A stretch of 64,000 nt of DNA from Cricetomys ansorgei (Eukaryota > Chordata > Mammalia > Rodentia > Nesomyidae): the NCBI GenBank assembly GCA_026225945.1, contig JAMJFZ010000289.1, positions 3,470,501 to 3,534,500 on the forward strand, written 5' to 3'. Numbering within the stretch: position 1 is the stretch's first letter; every line of letters starts with the position of its first letter. Below, piece after piece: positions 1 through 12,691 of the stretch. The notes under the pieces are model-generated. The model searched no databases and was not told the origin of the DNA. It saw only the letters and a list, made by a program, of their open reading frames with translations. The position numbers and the translations under genes are program-made.

Positions 1-490
1 GTATAAAATTCTCAAAAACTTAATGAAATTATTTTAAAATAACACGTAGCACATTTACACTTTCAAAAGAAAATCATCACATACCATACATTTTTAAGAA
101 GCTTCTACTAGCCCTTTCTTTATCTATGAATATGTGCAAAAGCATAACAGCATGTATGGATGCATTCTAGGTGATAGGGCTATGAACATGACACATGGAT
201 CTGTAAATCCCTGCTTACAGACGCATTGCTCAAATTACTAATTTTTGTTTTCTATCCCTACACTTTGTAACTATGGTAGCATAGTCTGCATAAAGTGACA
301 AGAAAGTGGCAAGTAGGTAAAAGTAATCAGTGCTCTAATTAGGAATAGTGAATGAATTAGACTAAATGGATTGTCTGATTATTGGGAGAATTTTTGTAGA
401 CTTTTAGAGAATAGTAAGCAAAAGTTAAATAATATGTAATGCCCTATTTTAAAATAGTCAAATAAAAACATGTATTTAAAGTATCTATAA
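1..490. other. AT-rich single-copy stretch, nothing recognised
   Basis: No repeat, RNA gene or plausible coding frame was recognised. The only open frame of note is a 60-codon AT-rich minus-strand frame with no family resemblance. Confidence 0.5.
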
Positions 491-672
491 TGAGCCTGTA
501 GAGATGGCTCAGCAATAAAATGCTTTTGTTGCTCTTGCAAAGGATCAAGGCTTATTTTCAAGCAATTACATGATGACTGATAACTCCATGGAACTCCAGT
601 TCCAAACCCTCCAATGTGCTATTCTGTCCCGATGCACAGACATGGATGCAAGTAAAAACATGTATAATATTA
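491..672 (+). repeat. B3/B2-type SINE, diverged
   Basis: The head (gagatggctcagcaataaaa) matches the tRNA-derived 5' part of B2/B3 SINEs, where the consensus reads 'gagatggctcagyggttaag'. It is followed by the usual body with 'atgatgactgataactccatg' and 'tccaaaccctccaatgtgct', then a cacagaca-type 3' segment and an A-rich tail. The many mismatches indicate an old, inactive copy. Confidence 0.7.
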
Positions 673-679
673 AGAAAAT

Positions 680-1905
680 AGGCCAGTAATGGTAATGTTA
701 AAGTCATTAAATATACTTTATTTAATTAAGGTAAAAAAGGGCATTTTAAAATAAATTAATGACATTTCATATACTGCAGAAACAAGCTTATTACAAATAA
801 GACAAATTAGACATCATTAAGTTTACCCTTGTATAAAAAAGTAATGGTTATTTTACTTTTGATACTTGAGTCTGCATTATTAAGAAATTCTGTAGCATTA
901 CAACTATGTTTCTGTTTGTTTCATTGGTAGTCATTCAAAAGTAATCATTCACCATGAGCCTAATCGCAGACACTATAGAGAGAAAGGAAATTTTCCTGAA
1001 TGTTGCTTTTAAAACTCTAAAACTAACAACTTAATTTTAGAAGCTTCCAACTTCAAAGTGACAAGGCATATCCAATTTTCTCCCAAAGGATTTGATCTTT
1101 TACTCTCTTACTTTTTCATCCACTATAAATAAATAATCAAAATCTCTGCGAAGCCACATAGAAGAATTTCAGATTCCAGGAAACTGAAAGTTTTTCCGTA
1201 GGTGAACCACAGAAACCCATTTGCCTGAGAACGGATCTAGAGACACTTCACAGAGGCAGATGCTGTGGCAATGTGCTTATGTGTCTCGGTTTACCTCTGT
1301 GAGCATGTGCACAGAAAGCAAATGTGATATCTATGTGGGATCAGAAAGATCAACTGGATTCTTACAAAGCTACGAGAAAGATGAAGGGCAGTTTTAATCA
1401 TTTGAAAGAAGAAAGGAAAGGCTCAAATATTAATGGGCTACAATTTGAAACTTTGACTTATCTTCAATTCCAACAACAGATAGCACAAGTAAAAATAATT
1501 TGTAGTGTGGTGAACTGGTTGTACCCAAGAGAACTGTAACAAGGTATGACTGCTGTGTTCAGTAGCAATTTAAACTTAGAAGTCTTTCTCCAAAATTATA
1601 GTCACTGGTACCCCTTTTCCCAGCATATCACTGTCCCATTACCTGCTGGATCGAACTTCTTTGAGGACATTCTTTGATTCTTCCATTTTTTAACTTTTCT
1701 AATCACAAATTATTTATATTTGAATACTAAAGAATTCTGACGTGATACATCACTTCTGTCTCATGAATATCACCAAAGTTTTACTATAATTCTAACTTAG
1801 TGGTAAAGAAAAATGTGGGTAATCGGATCATAACAAAAGCCATAACATTAGTGGTAGAAAGCTAAGATTTTGGATTTGGGAGAAACAAAGAGAGAGAAAA
1901 GAGTC
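680..1905. other. Unannotated AT-rich stretch
   Basis: No repeat family or gene recognised. A 71-codon plus-strand frame at 1324-1539 has no recognisable domain and ordinary AT-biased composition; I regard it as a chance frame. Confidence 0.45.
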
Positions 1906-1907
1906 AT

Positions 1908-1985
1908 CCTTGACTACATGGTGAGTTTGACAGCAATGTGGGCTTCATAAGACCCTGTCTCTAATAAGCAAACAAAAAGAAAGAA
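1908..1985 (+). repeat. B1-related SINE 3' fragment
   Basis: The segment 'ctacatggtgagtttgaca' followed by 'aagaccctgtctctaa' matches the 3' third of B1, where the consensus reads 'gagttccaggacagcc ... accctgtctc'. It ends in an A/GA-rich tail that grades into a GA-rich tract to about 2010. The 5' two thirds are missing or too decayed to recognise. Confidence 0.5.
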
Positions 1986-1989
1986 CAGA

Positions 1990-4900
1990 AGGAAGAAAGA
2001 AAGGAGGGAAAAGGAAAATGTCAATAAAATTACTGTGAAGTTTTTAACATAATGTTTTATGCCCTTGTTGATGCTTAATATAGCACCCTTTTAAAAAATC
2101 TTCATTAGAAGAAATTTAGTTCTAAGTCAAGGATTTTTTTTTTAAAATTGGGATGTAAATTGAGTGCTGCTTAATGGAAACTTTTTACCTTTCAATATAA
2201 ATGAAACAGATAAGAGAATGCTATAGAATATATAAAGATGTTCATGAGCTACAGAATATTAATGCACTGAAATGTGTGAAGGTAAAATTGAAATTCACAC
2301 ACTATAAATTTCCTCTTTCAAGTGTTTAAAGTAGACAAGCAAAATTGTGGGGGTTTTTCCAACAATCTTTTAATGCTAAAATCCAGAAAAAAAGTCTAAA
2401 ATATTCATCAATTAAAGTATGTAAATAAAAAAATCATATAAGGATTTTAAAAAAAATGAACTATAATTTTCAGCCATATGGGTCTACATAAAAACAGCAA
2501 GTTGATGCTGAGAAATACAAAGTGTTTCCAACAAAACAATGTTACTCACTGCAAAAACTAAAACAACATAAATGAACTTCACATATTGCTTATGAAAAAC
2601 TTACCTAACCACAGGTCTAGAAATTGTGGGTTTGAGAAATATGTATGCAAATTTTCACAGCATTTTCTTTTGGAAGGAGGGGAACTAACAAGTTTGGAAA
2701 TAAAGAATCTAAGATAACCCTGAGTGCTTGTTTTTCAATAGCCAGAATTTTTTTTTATTTTTTTTACAAGATGAAGTTTACAGTGGTGGGAACAAGGATC
2801 TTAGAAATATTGGCCTTTGTCATTATCAATATGTAAATATTTTCCTATAACATCAAACAAAAATCACGAAACATTATAGTTTTCAGCAAACAACTGTCTC
2901 ACTTTTCTGAGCCTTAAGAGCATGTTATTGGTGGTATTACATGGAAAACAGACAATGTTTTTGATAATATAATGAAAGAATCACCTGTGTCAGACGCAAT
3001 ATTAGATGGGGTTGTGATAGTGTAACACAAGCCAATTATTTTACTAAAGGGTGACTCTGAGACAGAGAATTTTAAAACGTACACTATTGCTCATAGCTCA
3101 CACCTGTTAATCCTTTCCACAAAATAATATGCTGATTTGAATATGGACTTCAAGTTTATGTGGAAGAGACCAATTTTGTTGAAATGCATGTACAAAATAA
3201 CGAAAATATGAAAATGATTTCCAGTCACAATTAGGTAAATGCTAAGAGAGGAAAAATGGGTTTGCACGTCATTTGTCTTCTAGATGATCCTGTGACCGAG
3301 TGGTTAGGATCGTTTGGAAGTCTGTCCAGAATTAATTTTTCCCAAACAAGTACAAGAAATCCTGATGGATGCTATTTACTGATGTATCTCAGAAGTTCCA
3401 CAGTCATCTCCTTTCCCAGCAATAGCGTCTTAAGATTCCCTGCTTTGTTATGTAGACAGGGCTTTCTACATGTTAGGATATTAATAAAATTATCTAAATG
3501 GGAAAAAAAGGTGAAAACAACAACGACAACCAAAACAGTTTATGACCTTCTCAGACTTAGGGTACAGTTCATACACAAAGTGAAAGAAGTCAGTATTTTC
3601 CTCTCCTTAGGCAGTGAACTTGAGCAAGAGACAAATCTAATCACCATGTTGGATTGTAAAATACTGGGAAAATGAACATGCTTTATTACAGGAAAATAGC
3701 AAGATTCACTGCAAATATATCAAAATTTCTGGGCAGAAGTTTGTCTTTCATGTTCCTGACACAAAGACGTTTGGCTATTCTGAAGCACAGACACTCTGCT
3801 CCTCAAATCAGAGAGGATAGTGTTTATTTAAGAACTGCCAAGTGCATGCTGCTTAGAGAATATTAGTTTTGCTCTCCAGGGATGGATGTTTTTTACTCAA
3901 AGTAATATTTATTCCAAATACTACACTAGATACTTTTTGCCAACCTCAAATTGATTTTGAGAGGAATTCCTAACTCAGATACATCCAAATGGCTTCTAGG
4001 TTAAAGGGAGCCCTGAGATTCAGGATGGACCAAGGAACTCAAGGAAACAAAGCGACCTCATAGGAAATGGTTCACATAAAGAAGTGACTGCAATAAGGAC
4101 AGTAAAATAATCGTATAAGACTCACAAGAGAAAACAGCCCATGGTAATGAAAGTAATTTGTCTACCACTGCAGAACTGCTCAGAGACATCTCAGATCTCT
4201 GTGCCCTCATCGCCCGTAACAAGGTCAAGGAACAAATACTATAAGGAAGAATAACCTTTTCAATTAAGTTTTCATGAACTAAAATCACAAAAATAAAGGA
4301 GAGTATATAAAAATGAGAACTTTTTCAGTAAGATTTTAAACCTTTCAAATATCTAGGTTACTGGACTTCTTCAATTAAAATATAATAGCCGTGTGTTTGA
4401 AACTTGTCAACGAGGAATTCAGCAACAAAACATCCCAGATGAGTTTTTTATGTCTCCAAGTTAAGCTTGAAATGAATAAAGGCATGTGTTTGCCATTAAT
4501 AGGGAGACCTTTGCACATGTGCACTACCCCCAGTCTTCAATGAATGAATTAACGGCAGTAATATTTATAAAATGATGTGCCCATTGCTCTAGTTTGCAAT
4601 TGTGCACACTTCTAACATGTAAACAATTCTATGAACATGATATTACAATTTTTACCTCCTTCTCCCATATAGTTTTATTAACAATTTAATATGTGGAAAG
4701 TGTTTGCCGTACAAAGAAGCCATGAGTTTCAAAATGCTGTTTCTGAGAAAGGAGAAAAGTACTGATCTTATAAGATATGTTAACAAAGAGAGCCTAAAAG
4801 GCCATCCTTTATTGATATTGGAAAAACATATGGAAAGATGCCCTGAAGTTTAGAAACAACCAGATCTTTAATATGTTCACTAAGACACTAGAAGCTTCGC

Positions 4901-5394
4901 TGTGAAAACCCAACTTACTTCATCTGGCAGCAGCACCGGATATTGTTGTATTTATCTCAGACCTCTGCTGGGCTTGTGTTTGTCTCTATAACACAAATAA
5001 GAAATGACTAGTTTTGTCAGGGTTGTTCTTTCTTTTGTTCAAAAAGATAGTTCATTTACTATTAATTATTAACATGAGGAAGAAGGTGTTGGATACTGTG
5101 CTCTATTTCACTGTTCTACCAGCAGCATTTGTTTAAGGAAGGTGCCTATCCCAGCTGTAAATGTTCACCTTTCCATGTAGGGATTTATCTCCACATTCAC
5201 TTTGTCACTGAACATTTTCATTCATTAACTTGGTGGGATTTTTCATATTTGTCTTCGGGAAATATGAATTAAAACTAATATAGTATGGTTATTACATTCC
5301 TAATTTTACCTTTGAGATTACCAATCCAATTCATCTATTTTTTTCACATATGACCCTCCACTTTCAACTTTGGTCATCTTAGAAATTATTAATG
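1990..5394. other. Long AT-rich stretch without recognised genes
   Basis: No SINE, LINE or LTR was recognised with confidence. It holds a 139-codon open frame on the plus strand (3256-3675), discussed as a finding; its product has no recognisable domain. A short tRNA-like string lies inside it near 3287-3312. Composition is uniformly AT-rich with short poly-A/T runs. Confidence 0.4.

Positions 5395-5395
<1 letters not shown>

Positions 5396-5430
<35 letters not shown>
5396..5430. repeat. (TA)n microsatellite
   Basis: An uninterrupted alternating TA tract of about 35 bp, self-complementary and so able to extrude a hairpin. Simple repeat read directly from the sequence. Confidence 0.95.
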
Positions 5431-5433
<3 letters not shown>

Positions 5434-6409
5434 AACATTATCATGTTTTGTGATTAAGACCCAGAAATATATGCTTTTTCTATTAATATGTTTTGAATAA
5501 AACCAAGCTTCTTATTCACAATATAGAAAACATAGTATGTTTCATTATCTTGCATGGAAAATATTTGTTGAGTAATAGTTTGAAGATCATCCACTGTATT
5601 TTTGCCATCCCAATTCCAGATTACCAAAAGGTATAAAAACCAAAAATCAAGCAATTTTCTTATCTAAGTAAATATGCCTTAAATTATCTTATTTTGGAAA
5701 ATGTCTGTTTGGCTCCTTTCCAGTTTGTTAATCAATTGATTAAGATAGCACTTTCTGAAATAAGCATTATGACTTGCAGACTCCTCAAACTGATCATGTA
5801 GTTTAATTGGCAAAAGTTACCATAGGTTTAGATCATCTCACAGCACAGTGAAATTCAGTCTTGTAGCTTTATTCTGCAAAGAGCCATTGTTGTGGACATT
5901 AAATCAATGCAGTGGTTTTGATTTACATGAAAAGTATAGAGAGCTTTTGGTTTCATGTAGCAGAGTACACATATGATACACACGCATAGGAATTATTGAT
6001 TTCTAAAACATATATACCCACGTAACTTCTTTTCAAGTGAATTTGTAAATATAAAAGTGTCCAGACTAGATGATTTCAGCCTTGATCATACCCATCTGAT
6101 CTTGTATGCAGTCATAAGCAACATTTAAATTGATATCCTAGTGGTAACATCATGTAGCGCTGTTCATTTTCTCATGTTAACTACAAGTTCAACCAATTCT
6201 GACATTTGGATGAGCTTCACTGATTTTCACTTTGATCTATTTTAAGATCTAGTAAAATATTGAAGTTATGAGCCCTAAGCAAAGAAACTGCAATAATCAT
6301 CCTTAAAGACTTCACAGCAGTCCAATTTGGACTTTAGAATTCTCTATGCTACCTTCTGTTTGATTGAAGAAGGAAGGAATTTTTATAAATCTGCTTAAAA
6401 AATTACTGG

Positions 6410-6590
6410 AAAAAAGTGTGTGTGGTGTGTGTGTTTGTGAGAGAGAGGGGAGGGGGAAGGACATGAGTATAGAAATAAAAGAATATGTAATATGAGTCCA
6501 TTCCCTTGTAACATTGTATGGATGGATTCCCATCAAGAGAGAACACAAGTTGTCAGACTTGATGGTTAGCACCTTTATTTGCTAATCATC
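6410..6590 (-). repeat. B3-type SINE, minus strand
   Basis: Read on the minus strand: 'gcaaataaaggtgctaacc' then 'atcaagtctgacaacttg', followed by a body and a C/A-rich 3' end seen on the plus strand as the GT/GA-rich segment at 6415-6460. The consensus B3 reads 'gcaaaggtgcttgccaccaagcctgacaacctgag'. The TG/GA tract is the degraded 3' part of the SINE. Confidence 0.65.
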
Positions 6591-6599
6591 TTACTGGGT

Positions 6600-7400
6600 T
6601 GAGTTAAAGTAAAGGGAACATCAAAACATGAACAAAGTCATAAATTGGCACCCCAGGATGGCTTGCTCTGGGAAACCTGTCAGGGTGACCAAGGAATGAA
6701 GGGGGACCGAGACATGAACATAGAAGATGAGATCGAGTAGGCTGTGTTCGTTCTGATGGGGCACGTGCACTGTGAAGCAAACAGTGGCCCCAGTACCTTA
6801 ATTAGGTACAGTACATGGAGAGTCTCCGTAAGAGGTCTCTGTAGGGAAGTAGTCTGAGGCTATAAACATCCCAAGGAGTAAGATGTTGTAGATGCCTTCT
6901 GTAAAGTCTGTCAACATTCACATATACACTAGAGGAAGGCTTTGCCAATACTCTTGGGTCTAAGACATTGGCGTTCCATAGCAGTATGCTACAATCTTTT
7001 ACCCTCAATTTAGGGATGGAGAAAGGAAAGATAGAAATCTTCACTGCTTTTACAAGAGGCCTTAATACAGAGAGAAAGGTCAGTATCTTCACAGCCTCTT
7101 TTTAGGCTGTCCTAAGCTCTAATCTCTCCAACCTTTGTACTTTATCTCACTAACTAACAACAGAAACCCAACCAAGGAACCACCAACCAACACCTATCCT
7201 GACTCTTAGGGCTTCAGACCTTTTATGCCCTAAGCCAAAAGTTCCCATAAACCCATGTGGCATGCAATCCCAAAGACAAGCTACAGGTGCCAGAACTACT
7301 GCACTTAACCAAATTATAGCCACCTGCATCAAGCTCTCCAATTCCAACTCATGAACATCTACCACACATGGGTTGGGAACACAAACCTAATCCAGATGCC
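6600..7400 (-). other. Unclassified LTR-like or repeat-like segment
   Basis: This block is more GC-balanced than its flanks. On the minus strand it contains a TATA-like string (complement of 7217-7228, reading gcataaaaggtc) and C/T-rich tracts typical of LTR U3/R regions. I could not define TG...CA ends or a target duplication, and no family is recognised. Open frames of 96 and 71 codons on the minus strand (6802-7092, 7150-7365) show no known domain. It may equally be ordinary unique sequence. Confidence 0.25.
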
Positions 7401-9025
7401 ATTTTGCGTTTTTAAAGAAACCAAAATAACAAAAACTTCTTCCAAGTGTTCCACTACACTGTTCTTGTAAATAGTACACATTTATTCAGAACTTTATCCA
7501 TCCCTTATACGTCATATGTAAAAGAAATTCTTGCTATATGTTGCATATTTTAATGTGTCTCATGGTGATTATCAGTAATTTCATCTACTACTTCTTTTTG
7601 GTGGACTTAATGCAGATAACATATATGCAAACACAGAGACAAATTAAAATAAATTTTACACTGCTTAACATGGAAATGTTGCCTGGAAGAAAAAGAATAA
7701 TATCTATGTATGTATCTTTATTATTTCCAACTTGGCGGTACTGCCATGTCCTCAGACTTGATTAACTAAGCCTCCTTTTTAATGGCTGTTTCTCTTCTCA
7801 TTCATTAAATATGAAAACTTCATCTGTTTGTCTATGGAGAGAGAAAGTTTCTCTGAAGCAATAGTTATGTTAAGGTAACTTTAGTGTTATGCTACAAAGT
7901 CAATTTTCTGACCTCTGAGACTGAAGACAAGTCTTCACAGCAGGAAATAAAGCAGTCGAAGAAAATGTAACTGTTCTAATGTTAATTTATGCTGACTGTT
8001 AAATAGGTCAGTAGAATAAACTGCAAGAGTTCGATGTTTAGATGATCAGAATGACCTTGAGTTATTCTTTTAAAAGAAACAATGAATGTTTTCTACTTGA
8101 TTTCCTAATTCTCTTGTTTTGATCTAACCAGTTTCCACCCATTGGAGTTTGGAACAACCACCAATATGACTTTATGTGAATTCTGATATAAGCACAAACT
8201 AATACTATAAATTCACCATTTCATACTAATATACAATAGGAAGGATGATTTTTTTCTTGGTTATGTGTTCCATGACTTTATGAGCTGTCTTTACTAACAT
8301 AAGAACTATTAATTTACATCCAAAGACTGTGGAAGAATACATCTCTACTATCCAAGTCATACATGAATCAAATATCTGCAGATACGTGTGCCAATTGGTA
8401 TTAGGGTGACCTGTTTTTCAATGTTTTGGGATAGTTTATATCATTGTTGAAACATACCTTACAGACAATAAAAATTATTTAATTAAAACTGTAATTCAGT
8501 TTAACAAAGGAATTCACCCAAGAGAAAAATCATACCAAAATCTAGAAAGTGAACATAAATATTACACACCTCTTCCAAGGACACTCTGAAATTTTCAGGA
8601 ATGAAAGCAAAGTGAAACTGTGGAACTCCTACCTAAAATGTGAAAACAATCTACTCTTCTTGAAGACTCACGCCCGCAACTCTGGGTGCACAGACATCCC
8701 AAGGACTCCTTATCTCGGATATGGAACTAGGTACTTACGGATTAGTAAATGTGCTATGGCCATAGTTGATGAAGCCAGGCACATTTACCTTTCCCATGAC
8801 AATCATGCACCTCACAACCTACATTCTCCCGTCACCTTTACTTAGGCTGCTACGATAGGCAAAAGTACATAAATGCATACAATCATCCACTAGACTTCAG
8901 CAGTGGGCAGAGGAATATAGCAGACACGCGGAGTCATGAGAGCCAAGGGGAGTCTCAGTCCAGGCTGCTGGATGTCTGGAGATGATCAGCTGAGAATCTG
9001 TCCTGGTCAGGATAGAGATGGTAGG
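7400..9025. other. Unannotated stretch
   Basis: AT-rich up to about 8.5 kb and more balanced afterwards. The 98-codon plus-strand frame at 8549-8845 has no recognised similarity. No repeat was recognised with confidence. Confidence 0.4.
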
Positions 9026-9027
9026 AA

Positions 9028-9180
9028 CTACTTCTCCACATAGCTAAAGTTGGTCACTTCCTAGTACATGTCCCGGTGCTTCATTCTTTGCTTCAGCTGA
9101 TCAAGCTACAAGTCCATACTGGCTACAAGCCTGTGAGACCAGCCGTGCAGTCCCCTTTGCAATCTATCCCTCTCTTCTGT
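9028..9180 (-). pseudogene. Weak candidate: decayed coding fragment, minus strand
   Basis: On the minus strand one frame reads, with two in-frame TAG codons, a charged segment containing LDQLKQRMKHRDMY and then EVTNFSYVEK directly before a stop (complement of 9028-9030). The mix of charged and aromatic residues is less low-complexity than neighbouring chance frames, and the segment lies in a GC-balanced patch (8.87-9.2 kb), as a retrocopied mRNA end might. I could not name a parent gene, saw no poly-A tail, and the similarity is not proven. A chance frame remains quite possible. Confidence 0.15.
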
Positions 9181-9189
9181 CTCCCTTCT

Positions 9190-10270
9190 ACTGCTTGCTA
9201 TAGTATTTGCATACTCTTGGATTATATACAAATTAATATTATATAATACATTCTTTTTTTCTGAATTGTATTGCTGAATATAATTATTTTTCTATGCACT
9301 CATATCAACAATCCTCTGTGAGAACACAGCAGTGTTTGGTCAAGAATTTGTTCATTCACCCCCACACTGATGAACATTAGTTATTCCTGGATGGGAGATT
9401 TTTCTCCCCATATCTCACTGGTAATTACTAAAACTATTATTATGACTGTAAATTTACAAGATTTTTATATGGGCATTTCTTTCATTTCTCATGGATACGT
9501 ACTTTTAACTGTTGTAGAGTCTTAAGAGTTTCCATATGGATTTTAAAATCATTTGTTAATTCAAACAGAAAGGGCCTATAATAATTTGATTGGCATTGTT
9601 GACCATGAAAGTTAGTAAGGGACATGTGCTCCCATAATTACACAGCTATGTGCTATCTCTACATCTTTCCTAAGAGCTATTGGTTTATTATATAGTGATT
9701 AGACCAAATGCATGGTATTTACCTTGAAATTTTTCTTTTCTGCTTGAACAAATATTGTAATAGTTCTGTGTCAAAATAACAGTACAATGATATATTCATT
9801 CTCTTATTGGCCTTGATATATAGATATCACATTTAAATAATAAAAAAACATTGCTTTATGAACTTTATTAACTTTATGTGTATGAACTTTAGAAAAGCTA
9901 TTTTAAAGAATCTCTGTTTCTTTAAGCTTATCTGGATTTCTTATTATTATTTTACTTCTTTATGAGGGACTTCTTTTCATAATTTTTGGGACTGTGTGGG
10001 ATGAACTATATAGTATTTTTTAAAACCAAGTTTATTTTTTCATTTTGGAAAGTTGCTTTCTTTGAGGATAAAAGCATGCATTGGCATGTATGTTTTATAT
10101 TAGTTTGCGTGGAAATGTTGTTTGTAGTCTTCTTTAATGACATCTATAACCACTTTGAAAATTTTCTTCTGAAAGCAATTGGATAACTAGAATAAATAGT
10201 TAAATTTCTAGATACATAAAAGCAAGATCCAAATATAAAAAAAATCTGAACATCTTAAAAACAGTAAACA
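9190..10270. other. AT-rich stretch without recognised features
   Basis: No repeat or gene recognised. The 66-codon plus-strand frame at 9986-10186 is Phe-rich, as expected for chance frames in T-rich DNA. Confidence 0.45.
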
Positions 10271-10272
10271 AA

Positions 10273-10455
10273 GCCAGGTGGTGGTGAAACAGTCCTTTTT
10301 AAAACACACAGAATTTGGGAGGCAGAGGCAGAGGCAGGCAGATCTCTGTGATTTTGAGGCAGGATGGTCTACAGAATGAGTTCCAAGGCACCTAGAGTTA
10401 CAACAGAGAAAATCTGTCTCAAAATAACAAAACAAAACAAACAAACAAACAACAA
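10273..10455 (+). repeat. B1 SINE
   Basis: It starts 'gccaggtggtggtgaaac', continues 'ggaggcagaggcagaggc' and 'cagatctctgtgattttg', then 'tctacagaatgagttcca', and ends 'aaatctgtctcaaaa' with an (AAAAC)/(AAAC) tail. This is the 7SL-derived B1 architecture in order. The oligo-A tail carries about five AAAC units. Confidence 0.9.
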
Positions 10456-10599
10456 CTACAAAAACACTAGTAAGCAAGGAGATTTATTTAATAACTAAAA
10501 ATCTCCAAACAAAGTAAAACACAGGACAGATAGCTTCCCTGGGGAATTCTGTTGACATTTCCAAGATTGAATTCATCTTGCACAATCAAATTGATAAAG

Positions 10600-12339
10600 C
10601 TGAAGAGAAATGAGTTCTATTATATTCATTAAAATAAGTCAATATTTTTCTAATAGAAAATCCAAAAATAAAGTATCTTACAGAAACAATTACAAAGCAA
10701 TAACCCTATTGAACATAGTTCTAAAATCCTCAGTGCAAAGATTCAGGGATGGCTCAATTACTACAAGCCTAAATATAACTTGTTACATTTCTACTTCCTG
10801 TAACAAACTACTTGGGAAAGACAATGTAAGGGAAGAATTCACTTTAGTCATCCATAGTTTAAAAAGAAAAGAGGCCAGCATGGCGGGGGAGATCTGGTAA
10901 AGTTCTTGGTTTTACAAACATACAGCCTGTATTCTACTCATCTCCTTGGGTCAGGAAGAAAACAATGGAGAATGTTGTTACCAGTTGGCTTTCTCTTTAT
11001 TCAGTCTAGGAGCTCCAGTCTATGGGACTGTGTTAGCTACGTCCAAGGCAACTATCCCTTCCTCCCTTAAATTTCTCTAGAAACACCCGCATAGTGGTAC
11101 CCAAAGTTATACATGATGGGTTCCCTAGATATTTCTCAGTCCAGTCAAGTTGACACTAAAAATATCCATCACTGCATTACATCACTTGAAAAATGACTGG
11201 CAAAATAACACCACCGTGCAGTACAAATATGCCATATGACAAAACAAAAATTTTACATTGTAAAAACTGTTTAAGAAAATAAAGGGAAATTGGGATGCAA
11301 TAAATTCAGATATCAGAAGTCAACAGCTAATATGATAGTCAAATATGAATAAGGCATACTGACTAGGAAAAAAACAATACTCAGTGCAAAAAATCCTGGA
11401 CAAACAAAGCAGGCAAAACTAATGAATAAAAGAATCCAATCAGGAAAAGAAAATATCTTTGAATTTGACAGAAACACCTAGACTAACTCTACCTAAAATC
11501 TTCTACAGGTAACAAACATAGAGAAGTTGCAGGATAGATACAAAATAGCTTCACAAAACTGTATTTCTGTGTATTAGCAGCAAACCATCTATAAAATATA
11601 TAGTGAAAATAATGTCAATACAATAATAAAATTTTGAAAATTAATTTACTTAATAAAGTAAAGGATCTATATACTGAAAACTGTAAAATGATTAAATAAA
11701 CATATCAATACACAAAGTGTTACTATTCAGAATTATAATAATTAAACTCACCAATATGTTTATTTCGATGGTATTGATCTACAGATTTAAAACAATACTT
11801 TCCAAATTGTCATGAATTTCTCCCCCAAAATAAAATAAAATCACAAATTAATTTGGAATAAGAAAAGGTCTTGAAAAAGTGAAAGCATTCTTGAGAAAGA
11901 ACAACCCTGGGCCCATCATATTTCCACATTTCAAACTGTATTACAGAACAATCATAATCAAAACAGAATTTTAACACAGAGTGATGGAACAAAATAGACA
12001 TCATGAAATTAGGAAGGGTATATGAATTTATATAAGGATAAAATTAGACCCCTTTCATATAGTACCCTAAAAATTAAACCAAACATTCTGCACAAGTTCA
12101 TGCAAATTCTCCAGTTTAACATTTGAAACTTATAAAAAAAAAAAAAACTTCTTAGAGAAGCACACAAGAAAAAATCCTCAACAGCAATTTTAGATACCTT
12201 TTTATTTAAAAATAAGTGCACGTGAAATAAAAAGGAAATGAAATTGTAATCAATAGAATTATAAAAGAATAAAAAATTTAAATTATAATAAAATAATAAT
12301 TCTCTAGATAGGGAAATATCTTCAAAGTGCCTACGTGAT
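10600..12339 (+). mobile_element. L1 LINE ORF2 remnant, left part
   Basis: Plus-strand DNA resembles the second half of L1 ORF2. Near 10700 a string corresponds to the conserved 'aatccctattgaacatagatgcaaaaatcctca' block and is followed by 'gggatggctcaattac'. Later come 'aagaatccaatcaggaaaag', 'tttgacagaaacacctaga', and near 11780 a block matching 'atctacagattcaatgca'. Many stops and indels break the reverse-transcriptase frame, so the copy is dead. A non-L1 segment seems to interrupt it at about 10890-11165. It continues beyond the solo LTR at 12884. I do not assign a subfamily; the divergence suggests an old copy. Confidence 0.7.
10890..11165. repeat. Probable inserted repeat fragment within L1
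   Basis: This segment is more GC-balanced than the L1 on both sides. Near its end it has 'agtccagtcaagttgacact', which resembles the terminal part of some rodent LTR repeats ('gtcaagttgacac'). Family and exact borders are not resolved. Confidence 0.3.
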
Positions 12340-12345
12340 GATGTG
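12340..12345. repeat. Target-site duplication, left copy (gatgtg)
   Basis: Six bases abutting the solo LTR at 12346. The partner at 12878-12883 reads catgtg, one mismatch. Six base pairs is the usual duplication for class II (ERVK/IAP-like) integrations. Confidence 0.5.
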
Positions 12346-12451
12346 TGTGTTGGACTTCAGAGATCCAAACTGGGACCCCCAGGGCCCAAACCGGAAGGCC
12401 GCATCCCCACAGAGACTCACAGACGGGATATCGATGCAAATAGCAAGAGGA

Positions 12452-12457
12452 TTTATT
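12452..12457 (-). terminator. LTR polyadenylation signal (minus)
   Basis: The complement reads AATAAA, followed on the minus strand by tcctcttgctatttg; this fits the R/U5 region of the LTR. Confidence 0.6.
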
Positions 12458-12520
12458 CCAGTGCACTGGGACCGTTCTAACATGCAGGATAGAATCGGCC
12501 CCAAGGAGCAAATGGTGAAG

Positions 12521-12530
12521 CTTTTTATAC
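12521..12530 (-). promoter_or_regulatory. LTR TATA box (minus)
   Basis: The complement reads GTATAAAAAG. It lies about 65 bp upstream of the LTR poly-A signal and downstream of CCAAT-like strings, the standard arrangement of a retroviral LTR promoter. Whether it is active is unknown. Confidence 0.6.
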
Positions 12531-12691
12531 AGTTGTTGGGCATAAACCGAATTGGTACAAGTTGATTGGTTCCCAAATTGTTTTCTCATTTTGATAGGTA
12601 GGGGCCAGTTAACCTTTAAATTGATTATAGCAAGATCACGGGCACCAGGAAATGTACACTTAGGGTAAAGTCCCTTGCCCAAGGCTATTAG

